Shown: positions 1 to 6,961 of the stretch, piece after piece | Position numbering within the stretch: the stretch's first letter is position 1 | Layout: every line of letters starts with the position of its first letter | Virus record (IMG/VR): IMGVR_UViG_3300034073_004109 | Coordinates: 18,419-82,418 of that record | Source of the DNA: a virus | Direction: 5' to 3' (one strand) | DNA length: 64,000 nucleotides | The notes under the pieces: generated by a model | Database searches by the model: none | What the model was told of the DNA's origin: nothing | What the model saw: the letters and a program-made list of their open reading frames with translations, nothing else | Position numbers and translations under genes: made by a program

Positions 1-324
1 CGCTACACCTGGAGTGCCGACGACGCCGAAGAGGCGCACGCAATCGCCCTGTCATCGGCAATCGACTACGCCCGTCTGCGGGACAAAGGTGTTTCTGAAG
101 AACACGCCAGGCAGGTTCTGGTGACCTCTTACTACCAGAACGCCATGGTTACCGGCAATCTCCGATCCTGGCTGCACATGCTTGATGTCCGCCTAAAAAG
201 TGATGCTCAATCAGAGATCCGCCATCTAATGGAGCTGATCTCAACAGAGGTTCAGCGCTGGGCGCCCGAAGTCCACGGCTGGTGGGCGAACAACCGCAAG
301 GGCAAAGCACAGCTCGCACCTTGA
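1..324 (+). CDS. thyX: Flavin-dependent thymidylate synthase ThyX, C-terminal part (5' end outside window)
   Basis: The frame is open from base 1 and shows 107 residues of what reads as the C-terminal half of ThyX, the FAD-dependent enzyme that methylates dUMP to dTMP. Visible family features are the ARQVL segment followed about 15 residues later by TGNLRSWLHMLDVRL, and then the SEIRHLMELIS helix. The FAD-binding RHR-type motif would lie upstream of the window. It probably supplies thymidine during phage replication. The next gene starts 1 base after the stop, so this is likely an operon. Confidence 0.85.
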   Translation, partial: RYTWSADDAEEAHAIALSSAIDYARLRDKGVSEEHARQVLVTSYYQNAMVTGNLRSWLHMLDVRLKSDAQSEIRHLMELISTEVQRWAPEVHGWWANNRKGKAQLAP

Positions 325-325
325 C

Positions 326-577
326 ATGTTCTCCAACGATTCCGATCAGTCTCTAGCAGACTTCATTAACAGCTTCGATACAGCAGAGGATCTCCCTGCT
401 CTCGAGGTCCATCACCTGTTTGACAAGCTCATCCAGTCTCACGGCCTCCTCAGCGAAGTTGTCGATTACCTCCAGCAGGACAACTTTGATCCCGAACTGC
501 AGGGCATGATCAAAGCCGCCGAGCAACTCACGGATTTCATCGTCATCACCTTCCAACAGCGCATGCCCCATGACTAG
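326..577 (+). CDS. Small acidic hypothetical protein
   Basis: 83 residues, not recognised. It is acidic and predicted mostly helical, with no cysteine pairs or membrane segment. It starts immediately after thyX and its end overlaps the next start by 8 bases, which points to co-translation in the thyX operon. Third codon positions favour C and G as in neighbouring genes. Confidence 0.6.
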   Translation: MFSNDSDQSLADFINSFDTAEDLPALEVHHLFDKLIQSHGLLSEVVDYLQQDNFDPELQGMIKAAEQLTDFIVITFQQRMPHD

Positions 578-1013
578 GCCTTCTCGTTTTGAACTGCTCA
601 GCAAGTTCTTCCCCGAGCTCAAGCAGCCTGGAACCCAAGGAGACAAAGAGGCTTCACTGCGTTTCAACACGCTGGCGTGTGAGGCGATCCTTGCCGATCA
701 ACTGCATCTCTTTGATATCGGGTTTCGGCACAACGGTCCAGGACTTCTGTGCGTGCGCCTCCGTGACGGCGCTCAATGCAGTGAATACCTGCCTGTTGAT
801 GACCTGCGAGTTGACCAGGCGGAAGCCAAGCGAGCTGGCGACAGCGATGTCGAGCAGTTCCTCGCTGATGCCATCTCCCAGATCGGCTCCACCAATTTCG
901 AGAAGTGCGGGCTTGTCCTGCTTATCGACAACAGCTCGATGCAAGTCTTCCCGATCGATCGTGACTATCCGGCCCGGGCAATCCAGGCCATGCTCGAAGA
1001 ATTTGCTGCTTGA
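570..1013 (+). CDS. Hypothetical protein in thyX operon
   Basis: 147 residues, not recognised. It looks like a soluble alpha/beta protein with no membrane segment. It overlaps the upstream gene by 8 bases and is followed 3 bases later by the methylase-like gene, so it belongs to the same rightward cluster. Confidence 0.65.
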   Translation: MTRPSRFELLSKFFPELKQPGTQGDKEASLRFNTLACEAILADQLHLFDIGFRHNGPGLLCVRLRDGAQCSEYLPVDDLRVDQAEAKRAGDSDVEQFLADAISQIGSTNFEKCGLVLLIDNSSMQVFPIDRDYPARAIQAMLEEFAA

Positions 1014-1016
1014 CCG

Positions 1017-1637
1017 ATGGGTGAACAACACAGGGCCCGCCTTGCTCCGCCCCAGGACTTCGTGCTTGCAGCACGCTCGGTCATGGGCGCCATCGACTTC
1101 GATGCCTTCGCGAATTCCGATATCAACAGGCTCGTTCAGGCCAGTCGTTTTCACGACCGTGACAAAGACGACCTCGAGCTTCTCCTCTCTCAACCATGGG
1201 ATCTGCCAGGAGACAAGCGCGTGCTTGTCGCCCCTCCCATGAGCGCCGTGCTCTCCAGGCGCTTGATCAACAAGACCCTGCGCGAGTACCGGGCCGGTCG
1301 AGTTAATCAGGCCATGCTTTGGATCTCGCATAACGAGACCATCATCAAAGCTCCATGGCTGTGGGACTTCCCCGCCTGTATGCCATTCCGCCGCTTGCGG
1401 CCGTGCTGGTGGGACGACGAACTGGAAGTCTTCCGCAACGTCGCGCTCTCGGACTGGTCTGCTGTTTTCTACTTGCCGCCGCCCGATCCCGTCGCCGAAT
1501 TCCAGAACCGTGTCTCTCGCTTTCACACCGTCTTCAGCGCACTGGGCCGCGTCGTCTTCAACGAGATGAGCGGCGAAGGTGACTGGGAGAAGTCCTACCA
1601 GGCGCTGCAGAAAAAGCCCTACAACTACCGTGAGTAA
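1017..1637 (+). CDS. Phage Dam-type N6-adenine methyltransferase-like protein, catalytic motif altered
   Basis: 206 residues that follow the pattern of the phage Dam (DNA N-6-adenine-methyltransferase) family: an N-terminal DFVLAARSVMGAIDFDAFAN segment, a central VLVAPPM segment at about residues 69-75, and a C-terminal SAVFYLPPPD strand. Active members carry NPPY or DPPY at the central position; here it is APPM (residues 72-75). The aromatic and the acidic/amide residues needed for base flipping and methyl transfer are therefore absent. It may be a DNA-binding decoy or a decaying enzyme. Family assignment is moderate; the motif loss is seen directly. Confidence 0.6.
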   Translation: MGEQHRARLAPPQDFVLAARSVMGAIDFDAFANSDINRLVQASRFHDRDKDDLELLLSQPWDLPGDKRVLVAPPMSAVLSRRLINKTLREYRAGRVNQAMLWISHNETIIKAPWLWDFPACMPFRRLRPCWWDDELEVFRNVALSDWSAVFYLPPPDPVAEFQNRVSRFHTVFSALGRVVFNEMSGEGDWEKSYQALQKKPYNYRE

Positions 1638-2064
1638 GTTTCACGTACCCGGCTCTGAGTGCGCGGCAGACGAGTTCCAGGCTCCTGATGGAGCCTGGTT
1701 CAGCATCTTCCGCGCCATTGTCTTTGACTCATGGCTGATTTGGCGCGATGCCTTGCCATCTGAGCCAGAGCTGCGTGAGCAACTCGACGGCTCAGCTTAT
1801 GACTGCGTCACGGCCCTGGCCAAGCAGCTCCATCTGTTCCACCAGTCGTTGCCTTGCTACCGGGGCCTCACAATCTCACCCTTCCACGTCTCGCGTTGGT
1901 GGGATCCAACCGATAGCGATCAAGCCTGGAATTCAGGAGGCTCGGTCCTGTTTTACATGGATGACTACAGCGCTGCTGACTTGATTCGGCTATGCGTCAA
2001 GCGTCCGGGACTCAAGCTTCGGGCTGTATCGCAGCGCTACGTTGAAGCATCCTTGGTGGAGTGA
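1630..2064 (+). CDS. Hypothetical protein (GTG start)
   Basis: 144 residues starting with GTG inside the end of the methylase-like gene (8-base overlap); the beginning reads MSKFHVPGSEC. The extended frame upstream of this GTG is a shadow of the preceding gene. It contains several Trp and Tyr residues and looks soluble. Not recognised. It is the last gene of the thyX cluster. Confidence 0.6.
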   Translation: MSKFHVPGSECAADEFQAPDGAWFSIFRAIVFDSWLIWRDALPSEPELREQLDGSAYDCVTALAKQLHLFHQSLPCYRGLTISPFHVSRWWDPTDSDQAWNSGGSVLFYMDDYSAADLIRLCVKRPGLKLRAVSQRYVEASLVE

Positions 2065-2065
2065 C

Positions 2066-2081
2066 TACCCAGTATTGGGTA
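2066..2081. other. Perfect inverted repeat between convergent genes
   Basis: TACCCA and TGGGTA flank a 4-base loop, giving a 6-bp stem between two convergent genes. There is no T-run on either side, so it could be a weak bidirectional terminator or an operator half. Little can be said beyond the symmetry. Confidence 0.3.
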
Positions 2082-2082
2082 C

Positions 2083-2370
2083 TCACTCTGGTAGGACCCT
2101 GGCTTCGCTGAAGGCCTTGCGGGCGCCCAAGGCGCCACTGCCGAAGTCCTTGAAAACTTGCCGCGCCTGGGCGATGGACTGCGCGCGCTCCTGCATCACC
2201 TCCAGGCCGCGCCCGCTGTCGATGCTCCGCAAGCCGCCCGTGCTACCGCCATAGGCATTGGCTGTGTGGGCTTGGCTTCTAGCCCTGGCTTGCAGGCGCT
2301 TGGCAGTCGCATCGCGCTGGGCCTGAGCGCCTAACGAGAAACCTCGAGCTTCTTTGTATCGGCGGTCCAT
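2083..2370 (-). CDS. Small Arg/Ala-rich hypothetical protein
   Basis: 95 residues rich in Arg, Ala and Gln, with an AQAQRDATAKRLQARARSQA stretch that is probably helical or coiled coil. It resembles the small basic internal virion proteins encoded at 36-44 kb in composition only. It is a lone leftward gene between two rightward ones. Confidence 0.55.
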   Translation of the reverse strand: MDRRYKEARGFSLGAQAQRDATAKRLQARARSQAHTANAYGGSTGGLRSIDSGRGLEVMQERAQSIAQARQVFKDFGSGALGARKAFSEARVLPE

Positions 2371-2445
2371 GGCTGCGCTCTATCGTTCAGACCGCTTGCC
2401 ACAGCATGGTCCTCTTCTTATCCTACTTCCAATAACAAAGGCGCC

Positions 2446-2877
2446 ATGAAACCCAAGACGCGGTTTGACCTTGTGCCATTTGCCGCACTCGAGGAGATTG
2501 CCGATGTCCTGACCTACGGCGCCGACAAGTATTCCGCCAATAACTGGTGCCGTGGTACCCCCTGGAGCCGCTATTTCTCGGCGCTCTGCAGGCATATCTT
2601 CGCCTGGTGGCGCGGCGAGAATACGGACCCCGAGACCGGGCTCTCGCATCTAGCCCATGCCGGCTGCTGCTTGATCTTCCTCATGGAATACCAGCGCAAC
2701 CGCTGGGGCGACGACGACCGTTTCGTCAAGCCCGACGGAGAAGCCTTCATGAAGCATGACGGCAGGCAGCCCCTGCATAGCCAAGCCCAAGCCTGCTGGG
2801 TCGATCGCACCGGCTCTCAGCGCTGCCAGGACATAGGCAGCTCTGAACTCGGCAACGATGACGACGGTTGCGAGTGA
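2446..2877 (+). CDS. dATP/dGTP diphosphohydrolase N-terminal-type protein (MazG-like/MazZ-type)
   Basis: 143 residues. The first 100 match the dATP/dGTP diphosphohydrolase N-terminal family (former DUF5664) common in phages: FDLVPFAALEEIADVLTYGA, KYSANNW, then RHIFAWWRGENTDPETGLSH and LAHAGCCLIFLM. The conserved Glu, His and Asp residues of the all-alpha NTP pyrophosphohydrolase fold are present. The expected role is hydrolysis of dNTPs to dNMPs to reshape the nucleotide pool, which fits the nearby thyX. In phages with 2-aminoadenine DNA a related enzyme makes dGMP, but no PurZ partner is visible here. The last 30 residues are unlike the family. Confidence 0.75.
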   Translation: MKPKTRFDLVPFAALEEIADVLTYGADKYSANNWCRGTPWSRYFSALCRHIFAWWRGENTDPETGLSHLAHAGCCLIFLMEYQRNRWGDDDRFVKPDGEAFMKHDGRQPLHSQAQACWVDRTGSQRCQDIGSSELGNDDDGCE

Positions 2878-2886
2878 CGCGTTGGT

Positions 2887-3228
2887 TCAGCCGATTCCGA
2901 ACTGGTTGTTGATCGCGCTGATCCGATCACTGAGTGCAGCCAGCTGATCATTGATTTGCTTGTTCAAGCCAGGGGGCTGCTGCTGCGCGGGGAACGCAGC
3001 TGCCTGCCTGGCCTGTTGCTGGCTCTCGGCCATGCGGCGGGCCTCGATGGCAGCTGCCTGAGCGAACGCGTTTTGCACTTCTGCCCGGGTAATCAGCTCA
3101 GGCATGGCCTGCTCGAGGGCACTGATGCGGCCGCTGGATTTCTTGTGCTGCGCTGCCAGGACCAGCCCCTGGCCGGAGAGCACGCCGATCAGCGCCGCTG
3201 CTGCACCGGCCACGAACGATTCGAGCAT
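2887..3228 (-). CDS. Small membrane-anchored protein with coiled-coil tail
   Basis: 113 residues. An N-terminal hydrophobic segment (about residues 5-27) is followed by a hydrophilic, Gln/Ala-rich helical region and a C-terminal heptad-like stretch. This topology suits a holin- or spanin-like protein and the next gene downstream is a wall-degrading enzyme, but no family was recognised, so a lysis role is inference. Confidence 0.55.
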   Translation of the reverse strand: MLESFVAGAAAALIGVLSGQGLVLAAQHKKSSGRISALEQAMPELITRAEVQNAFAQAAAIEARRMAESQQQARQAAAFPAQQQPPGLNKQINDQLAALSDRISAINNQFGIG

Positions 3229-3278
3229 GTCAATGGTGATCAGTCATCAAAATGTATCTCGTATCGCGCAGCCCCGCA

Positions 3279-4238
3279 CTACGACATCCGCAAAATCGCG
3301 CGCACTCGTCTTGATAACTCCTGCTCCTTGCCGCGTGGAACTTGCGCCGCAGGGACATCAAACGCTTGTCCGCTGTAGTGGTAGGAGTTTGGCGAGTGCC
3401 CGCCCACTGCATTCACTCCCTTGAGCTCGGTTGTCTTAATGCCGGCTTGGTTCAGTAATGACGCAGCGGCCCTGGCTTCTTCCGGCGTGGAGAAGGCCAG
3501 GTGCTCGTGGTAGTTCTCCCCGCCGTGGTCGTCTCGATATCCAGCATGGGAGCGATCACCTGTCAGATATTCGATGGGCTTGAACCCGCCTGCGGATGTG
3601 GCGGGTGTCATTGCATCGAGGCCGCCTGTCTCGACGATCTGCTTGGTCTCCTGCGGCGTCTCCGGATTCAGTGACGCGATTGCAACCGCCAACGGGCTCT
3701 GCGCTGCCATGCGCTGGCCGCTGGAGGTTCGTGCCACCGGTCGGTCCTGGTCTCCGCCAATCAGCGCGAGTGCTGTTGCTGCCACCGGATCCATCGTTTG
3801 CTGTGGCGCTGCAGTGCTGGCCACCGGCTGAACGGATGGGAGACCCCCGATCTCAAGTCCACCACCGCCAGACAGACTCGGCATCGGATCTTTGCTGGCC
3901 GCGCCGGCGGTTGTCCAGGCATTGATGCCGGAGCTCTTGAGGATCCTGGCTGCGGCCTGGGCGTTCTTCCAGGGATCCTTGAGATCGTCGTACGAGCGAA
4001 CACCAATATCAGCAAATTGCCTCAGTCGCTCTTGCCCTAGTTGATAGCCGGGCTGATCAATCATGTTGATCTGCCACAAGCCATAACTGTTGTCACCGGT
4101 TGCCCGGTTTGGGTTGTGCGCCAACGGGTTTAGACCTGACTCCCGTTTGGCGATATTCACCATCAAGGGAACTTTGTCCTCGGGGACCCCAGCGCGCCGC
4201 AGAAGCTCAGCTACTTGGCCTTCCGAAAGCGCCGCCAT
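3279..4238 (-). CDS. Lytic transglycosylase-like protein with C-terminal M15-like domain
   Basis: 319 residues in two domains. Residues 1-115 have the SLT lysozyme-like pattern: KRESGLNPLAHN with candidate catalytic Glu33, then SYGLWQIN. Residues 120-215 are low-complexity linker. The C-terminal 100 residues contain GGENYHEHLAFST and HYSGQAFDVPA, which resembles the His and Asp metal ligands of M15-type domains found at the ends of phage tail lysozymes. It is probably a virion-associated peptidoglycan hydrolase. The stop codon overlaps the start of the small membrane protein region closely, suggesting an operon. Confidence 0.7.
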   Translation of the reverse strand: MAALSEGQVAELLRRAGVPEDKVPLMVNIAKRESGLNPLAHNPNRATGDNSYGLWQINMIDQPGYQLGQERLRQFADIGVRSYDDLKDPWKNAQAAARILKSSGINAWTTAGAASKDPMPSLSGGGGLEIGGLPSVQPVASTAAPQQTMDPVAATALALIGGDQDRPVARTSSGQRMAAQSPLAVAIASLNPETPQETKQIVETGGLDAMTPATSAGGFKPIEYLTGDRSHAGYRDDHGGENYHEHLAFSTPEEARAAASLLNQAGIKTTELKGVNAVGGHSPNSYHYSGQAFDVPAAQVPRGKEQELSRRVRAILRMS

Positions 4239-4579
4239 CAGTCTTCAGATTCCAGGACAATTGCGTCCATGTCCAGTTCCATTGTGGCATTTTCCCACAG
4301 GCCACGCATATAATCTTCTGCTTCTTCGTCACTCGGGACGTAGCCAAAAATCTCAGCGAAGTCTTCCTCAGTCTCAGGCGCAAACAGCGTCGCCCCCTCG
4401 TCCATCCTGAAGATGTAACCAGCTGATCGCGTCGTCGACAGAAAGATCTGCTTCTGCCGAAATCGCGCCTCCCAGCAATCGAGTAGCGCAGCTTTCAATT
4501 CGTCCCTTGAGAGGTCGCTGATCTCGAGTTCGATGCGGCGCAGTAGGTACTGCTGTTCGTGCGTCAGGTTCTCGTCCAT
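4238..4579 (-). CDS. NblA-like small protein with acidic C-terminal extension
   Basis: 113 residues from the ATG at 4579. The first 60 follow the NblA pattern: LTHEQQYLLRRIE, then DLSRDELKAALLDCW and a short basic helix. NblA is the cyanobacterial adaptor (about 60 residues) that hands phycobilisomes to the Clp protease, and some freshwater cyanophages carry it. Here a roughly 50-residue acidic tail follows, ending in ELDMDAIVLESED, which classic NblA lacks. The gene abuts the transglycosylase-like gene (1-base overlap) and overlaps the HNH frame upstream. The match is by eye and short, so NblA function is a hypothesis. Confidence 0.5.
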   Translation of the reverse strand: MDENLTHEQQYLLRRIELEISDLSRDELKAALLDCWEARFRQKQIFLSTTRSAGYIFRMDEGATLFAPETEEDFAEIFGYVPSDEEAEDYMRGLWENATMELDMDAIVLESED

Positions 4580-4964
4580 GAGCCGATCCTCCGATGGTCC
4601 AGGGCTGAGCCACGCCTGGGCAGGAATATGGACGCATCCATTCCTCAATTCTGGCGGCTCGTTCAGTGCAGTAAAACTCCTGCTCTTGAAACCATTTGCG
4701 CCACTCCCGCACCGACCCCTTGGCGAGATTGCAGCGGCGGCAGGCGGGCACCAAATTGGAGCGCATGCTGCTGCCGCCCCACGCCCGTGGCTTGATGTGG
4801 TCCAGGGTGAGATTGAGCCGGCTCCCGGCTTCATCGCTATCGCGCCCGCAGTAGGCGCAGCAGCCCCACTCTTCCTTGATTGACTGCCGGAATCGGCGTC
4901 GCGCCGAACCCGGAGACAGATCGATGAGACTGAACACGTAGGTATCCCAGTGTTCCGGCGTCAT
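4374..4964 (-). CDS. HNH endonuclease
   Basis: 196 residues as an open frame, with a clear HNH core: zinc Cys pair CAYC (residues 36-39), DHIKPR (Asp55, His56), Asn70, second pair CRRC (75-78) and NLAKGS. It is probably a homing-type or packaging-associated nuclease. From about residue 125 onward the frame overlaps the NblA-like gene in another frame for 206 bases and reads like non-coding sequence. The true protein may be only about 125 residues of domain plus an accidental tail, or a stop may have been lost. Confidence 0.8.
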   Translation of the reverse strand: MTPEHWDTYVFSLIDLSPGSARRRFRQSIKEEWGCCAYCGRDSDEAGSRLNLTLDHIKPRAWGGSSMRSNLVPACRRCNLAKGSVREWRKWFQEQEFYCTERAARIEEWMRPYSCPGVAQPWTIGGSAHGREPDARTAVPTAPHRTRDQRPLKGRIESCATRLLGGAISAEADLSVDDAISWLHLQDGRGGDAVCA

Positions 4965-5147
4965 CGGCGATGGTCCGTCGTGACCTCACCGTAGGCAGAG
5001 CGATGCAGGGCGAAATCTGAGCGACCGATCCCGACTTCCTAGGATTGCAGCTTGCGAAGAGAAAGCTGTGGCATACTTCGCGCAGCAACGCACGACAGGT
5101 CGCGCATGACTGGGCAGGAGGCGCTTGAGCGCATCGCAGAGCGCGCC

Positions 5148-6398
5148 TTAGCGCAGCGTGATCTCCAGGCTCTCCAGTCCTCCGGGCCAGACAAGTTCGC
5201 TGACGAATTGCAGGATCACCGCCCGCAGTTCCTCGTCCGTCGCCAGTTCAAGCGTCCGCCGGTCTGCAAACAGCTCGACCAGAAGCTCATAGCGAGCTGA
5301 GCTATCCACTTGCTGCAGCGCCTGCAGCTGACGATGCAGCGCCGCCAACTTGTCCTCTAATCCATCGACTCCAGCAGCCTGCGCTGCCTGCAGCGCTGAG
5401 ATCTGATTGCGAATTGGTCCGGCTTCCGCTGGCTCCTTCTTTTCGCTGATAGCTGCGCTGGCGAGCTCCGCTGCCTTGGTGGTCAACGCATCAATCACCT
5501 TCCTGCGCACCACCTCGACGCGGATGCCCTGCCCGTAGCGAGCGCAAATGCGGTTGTGGCATTTCAGGCGAGGGACCGCCCGATCGCGGATGTTGTGCAG
5601 GGACTTGCCGCAGCTCTCGCAGCGCACCAGTCCGGTGAACAGATGCACGGTGTGAGCAGCTCTACCCCGCATGTTTGATCGGGCCTTGAGCTTGTTTTCA
5701 GCTTCCGCCCATTCCTGCCAGCTGATCAACGGTTTGGTCCCGCCGTGCTCGCCGCGCACGATGCCGCGCAACATCGGATTGGCAATCCAGCTTTTGACGC
5801 CCTTCGGGGTCCACTTCGATTGCGTCTTGGCGATCCAGCCAGAGACATTGAAGTCGAGCTCCATCAGCTCATCCCACATCTGGCGCGCGGCATCCCAGTG
5901 ATCCGGGCATGGCACGACGTACTGCCCGTCGTAGCTGTATCCAAAGGGAACCTTGCCGCAGGCGTAGTACCCCTGGGCCTTGCGTCGCCTCAGACCGTCT
6001 CTGACCTTGGCTGCCGTGAGCCGGCTCTGCATCTGCGAGAACACGCTCATCATCCCGGCCTGCACGAAGCCGCCGATCGACTCGGTTTCAATGGTGCCGC
6101 CGACCAGGGCCACCACCTTGGTGCCGCGTGCGGCACAGAGCTCGAGGAATGCCATGTCATCCCCCGAGCGGCTCAGGCGAGACTGATCCGCGACGACGAC
6201 CTCGTCGACGCCGCCGCGACCAACCAGGGCCCAAAGCTCATCCCAGCCCGGACGCGCGTTGCCCTTGAAAGCTGACCTCCGCTCGGAAATGACCCGCTCA
6301 CAGCCGGCACGCTTGAGCTCGACGACCTGGCCCTCGATCGACTTGTCCTGCTCCTCTTGGGCCGTCGAGGTGCGGGCGTATCCGATTCTCAAAACCAT
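5148..6398 (-). CDS. Serine site-specific recombinase (large serine integrase type)
   Basis: 416 residues from the ATG at 6398; the frame upstream is not protein-like. The resolvase domain occupies residues 1-145, with YARTSTAQ placing the nucleophile at Ser11 and DQSRLSRSGD supplying active-site arginines. The recombinase domain covers about 145-240, followed by a zinc ribbon (Cys260, Cys263, Cys280, Cys285) and a coiled-coil C-terminus. This is the architecture of large serine integrases, at the short end of their size range. It would integrate or invert DNA and suggests a temperate lifestyle. The attachment site is probably near one end of the gene but was not identified. Confidence 0.85.
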   Translation of the reverse strand: MVLRIGYARTSTAQEEQDKSIEGQVVELKRAGCERVISERRSAFKGNARPGWDELWALVGRGGVDEVVVADQSRLSRSGDDMAFLELCAARGTKVVALVGGTIETESIGGFVQAGMMSVFSQMQSRLTAAKVRDGLRRRKAQGYYACGKVPFGYSYDGQYVVPCPDHWDAARQMWDELMELDFNVSGWIAKTQSKWTPKGVKSWIANPMLRGIVRGEHGGTKPLISWQEWAEAENKLKARSNMRGRAAHTVHLFTGLVRCESCGKSLHNIRDRAVPRLKCHNRICARYGQGIRVEVVRRKVIDALTTKAAELASAAISEKKEPAEAGPIRNQISALQAAQAAGVDGLEDKLAALHRQLQALQQVDSSARYELLVELFADRRTLELATDEELRAVILQFVSELVWPGGLESLEITLR

Positions 6399-6520
6399 GG
6401 TTGACACACGCGCTGCAGGAGGCACACTTGCGGCGACCCCTGCTGGGGCTACGCAGCAGTAGGTCGACGGTATTCCAGAAACGAGTACCACCTAAGACAC
6501 ACGACAGATCCTCTGCAGAA

Positions 6521-6934
6521 ATGCAACGCATTACAGAAGACACCGCCCTGTTCGGTTGGACGGAGCGCGACCTCGCCCAAGAAGCTCACGAGCTCACGAT
6601 TTGCAGCATCGCAGTCGATGGACTCATGGAGCTCACCGGCGACGAGGACGATGACGAACTCGCCGCGAAAGTCGACAGCCATCCCGCCGCACGGAGCGCC
6701 TCGGCCTTCCAGGAGTTCAAGGACTCCATCGAGCTCAAAATCGAAGAGGCTTTCGAGCAGGCAGCTCTGGCCTCGCACCCGAACGCATTCAGCGCCGACA
6801 AAGTGACAGGTGGGCAGAACGTCACCAGAGTCACAGCCGTGTCCGCTGACGGCGGCAAGCAGGAGGGGGCATTGGTTGCGATCCAGGTTTGGGTGCCCTG
6901 GAGCGCCCTGCCCGATGGCTTCCTTGCGGCCTAG
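6521..6934 (+). CDS. Acidic hypothetical protein divergent from recombinase
   Basis: 137 residues starting at the ATG that gives MQRITEDTALFGW; the longer frame upstream is a shadow of the recombinase 5' region. It is acidic (GDEDDDELAAK) and soluble-looking. Not recognised. It is divergent from the serine recombinase with about 120 bases between starts, so it could be linked to recombinase regulation, but no DNA-binding motif was seen. Confidence 0.55.
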   Translation: MQRITEDTALFGWTERDLAQEAHELTICSIAVDGLMELTGDEDDDELAAKVDSHPAARSASAFQEFKDSIELKIEEAFEQAALASHPNAFSADKVTGGQNVTRVTAVSADGGKQEGALVAIQVWVPWSALPDGFLAA

Positions 6935-6961
6935 TCGAGATCCCCTGGCTCCGCCCGCTCG

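Noticed and set aside
654-1526. Long leftward frame opposite the thyX cluster (290 codons)
   Set aside because: It crosses two well-supported rightward genes, and codon-position bias fits those genes instead.
2446-2877. Evidence for a 2-aminoadenine (Z) genome
   Set aside because: The diphosphohydrolase resembles a Z-pathway enzyme type, but no PurZ or DatZ gene is visible and the family also occurs in ordinary phages.
5052-5300. Possible rightward gene after the HNH gene
   Set aside because: It lies on the reverse of the serine recombinase C-terminus and its product has no independent coding character; the recombinase frame explains the codon pattern.
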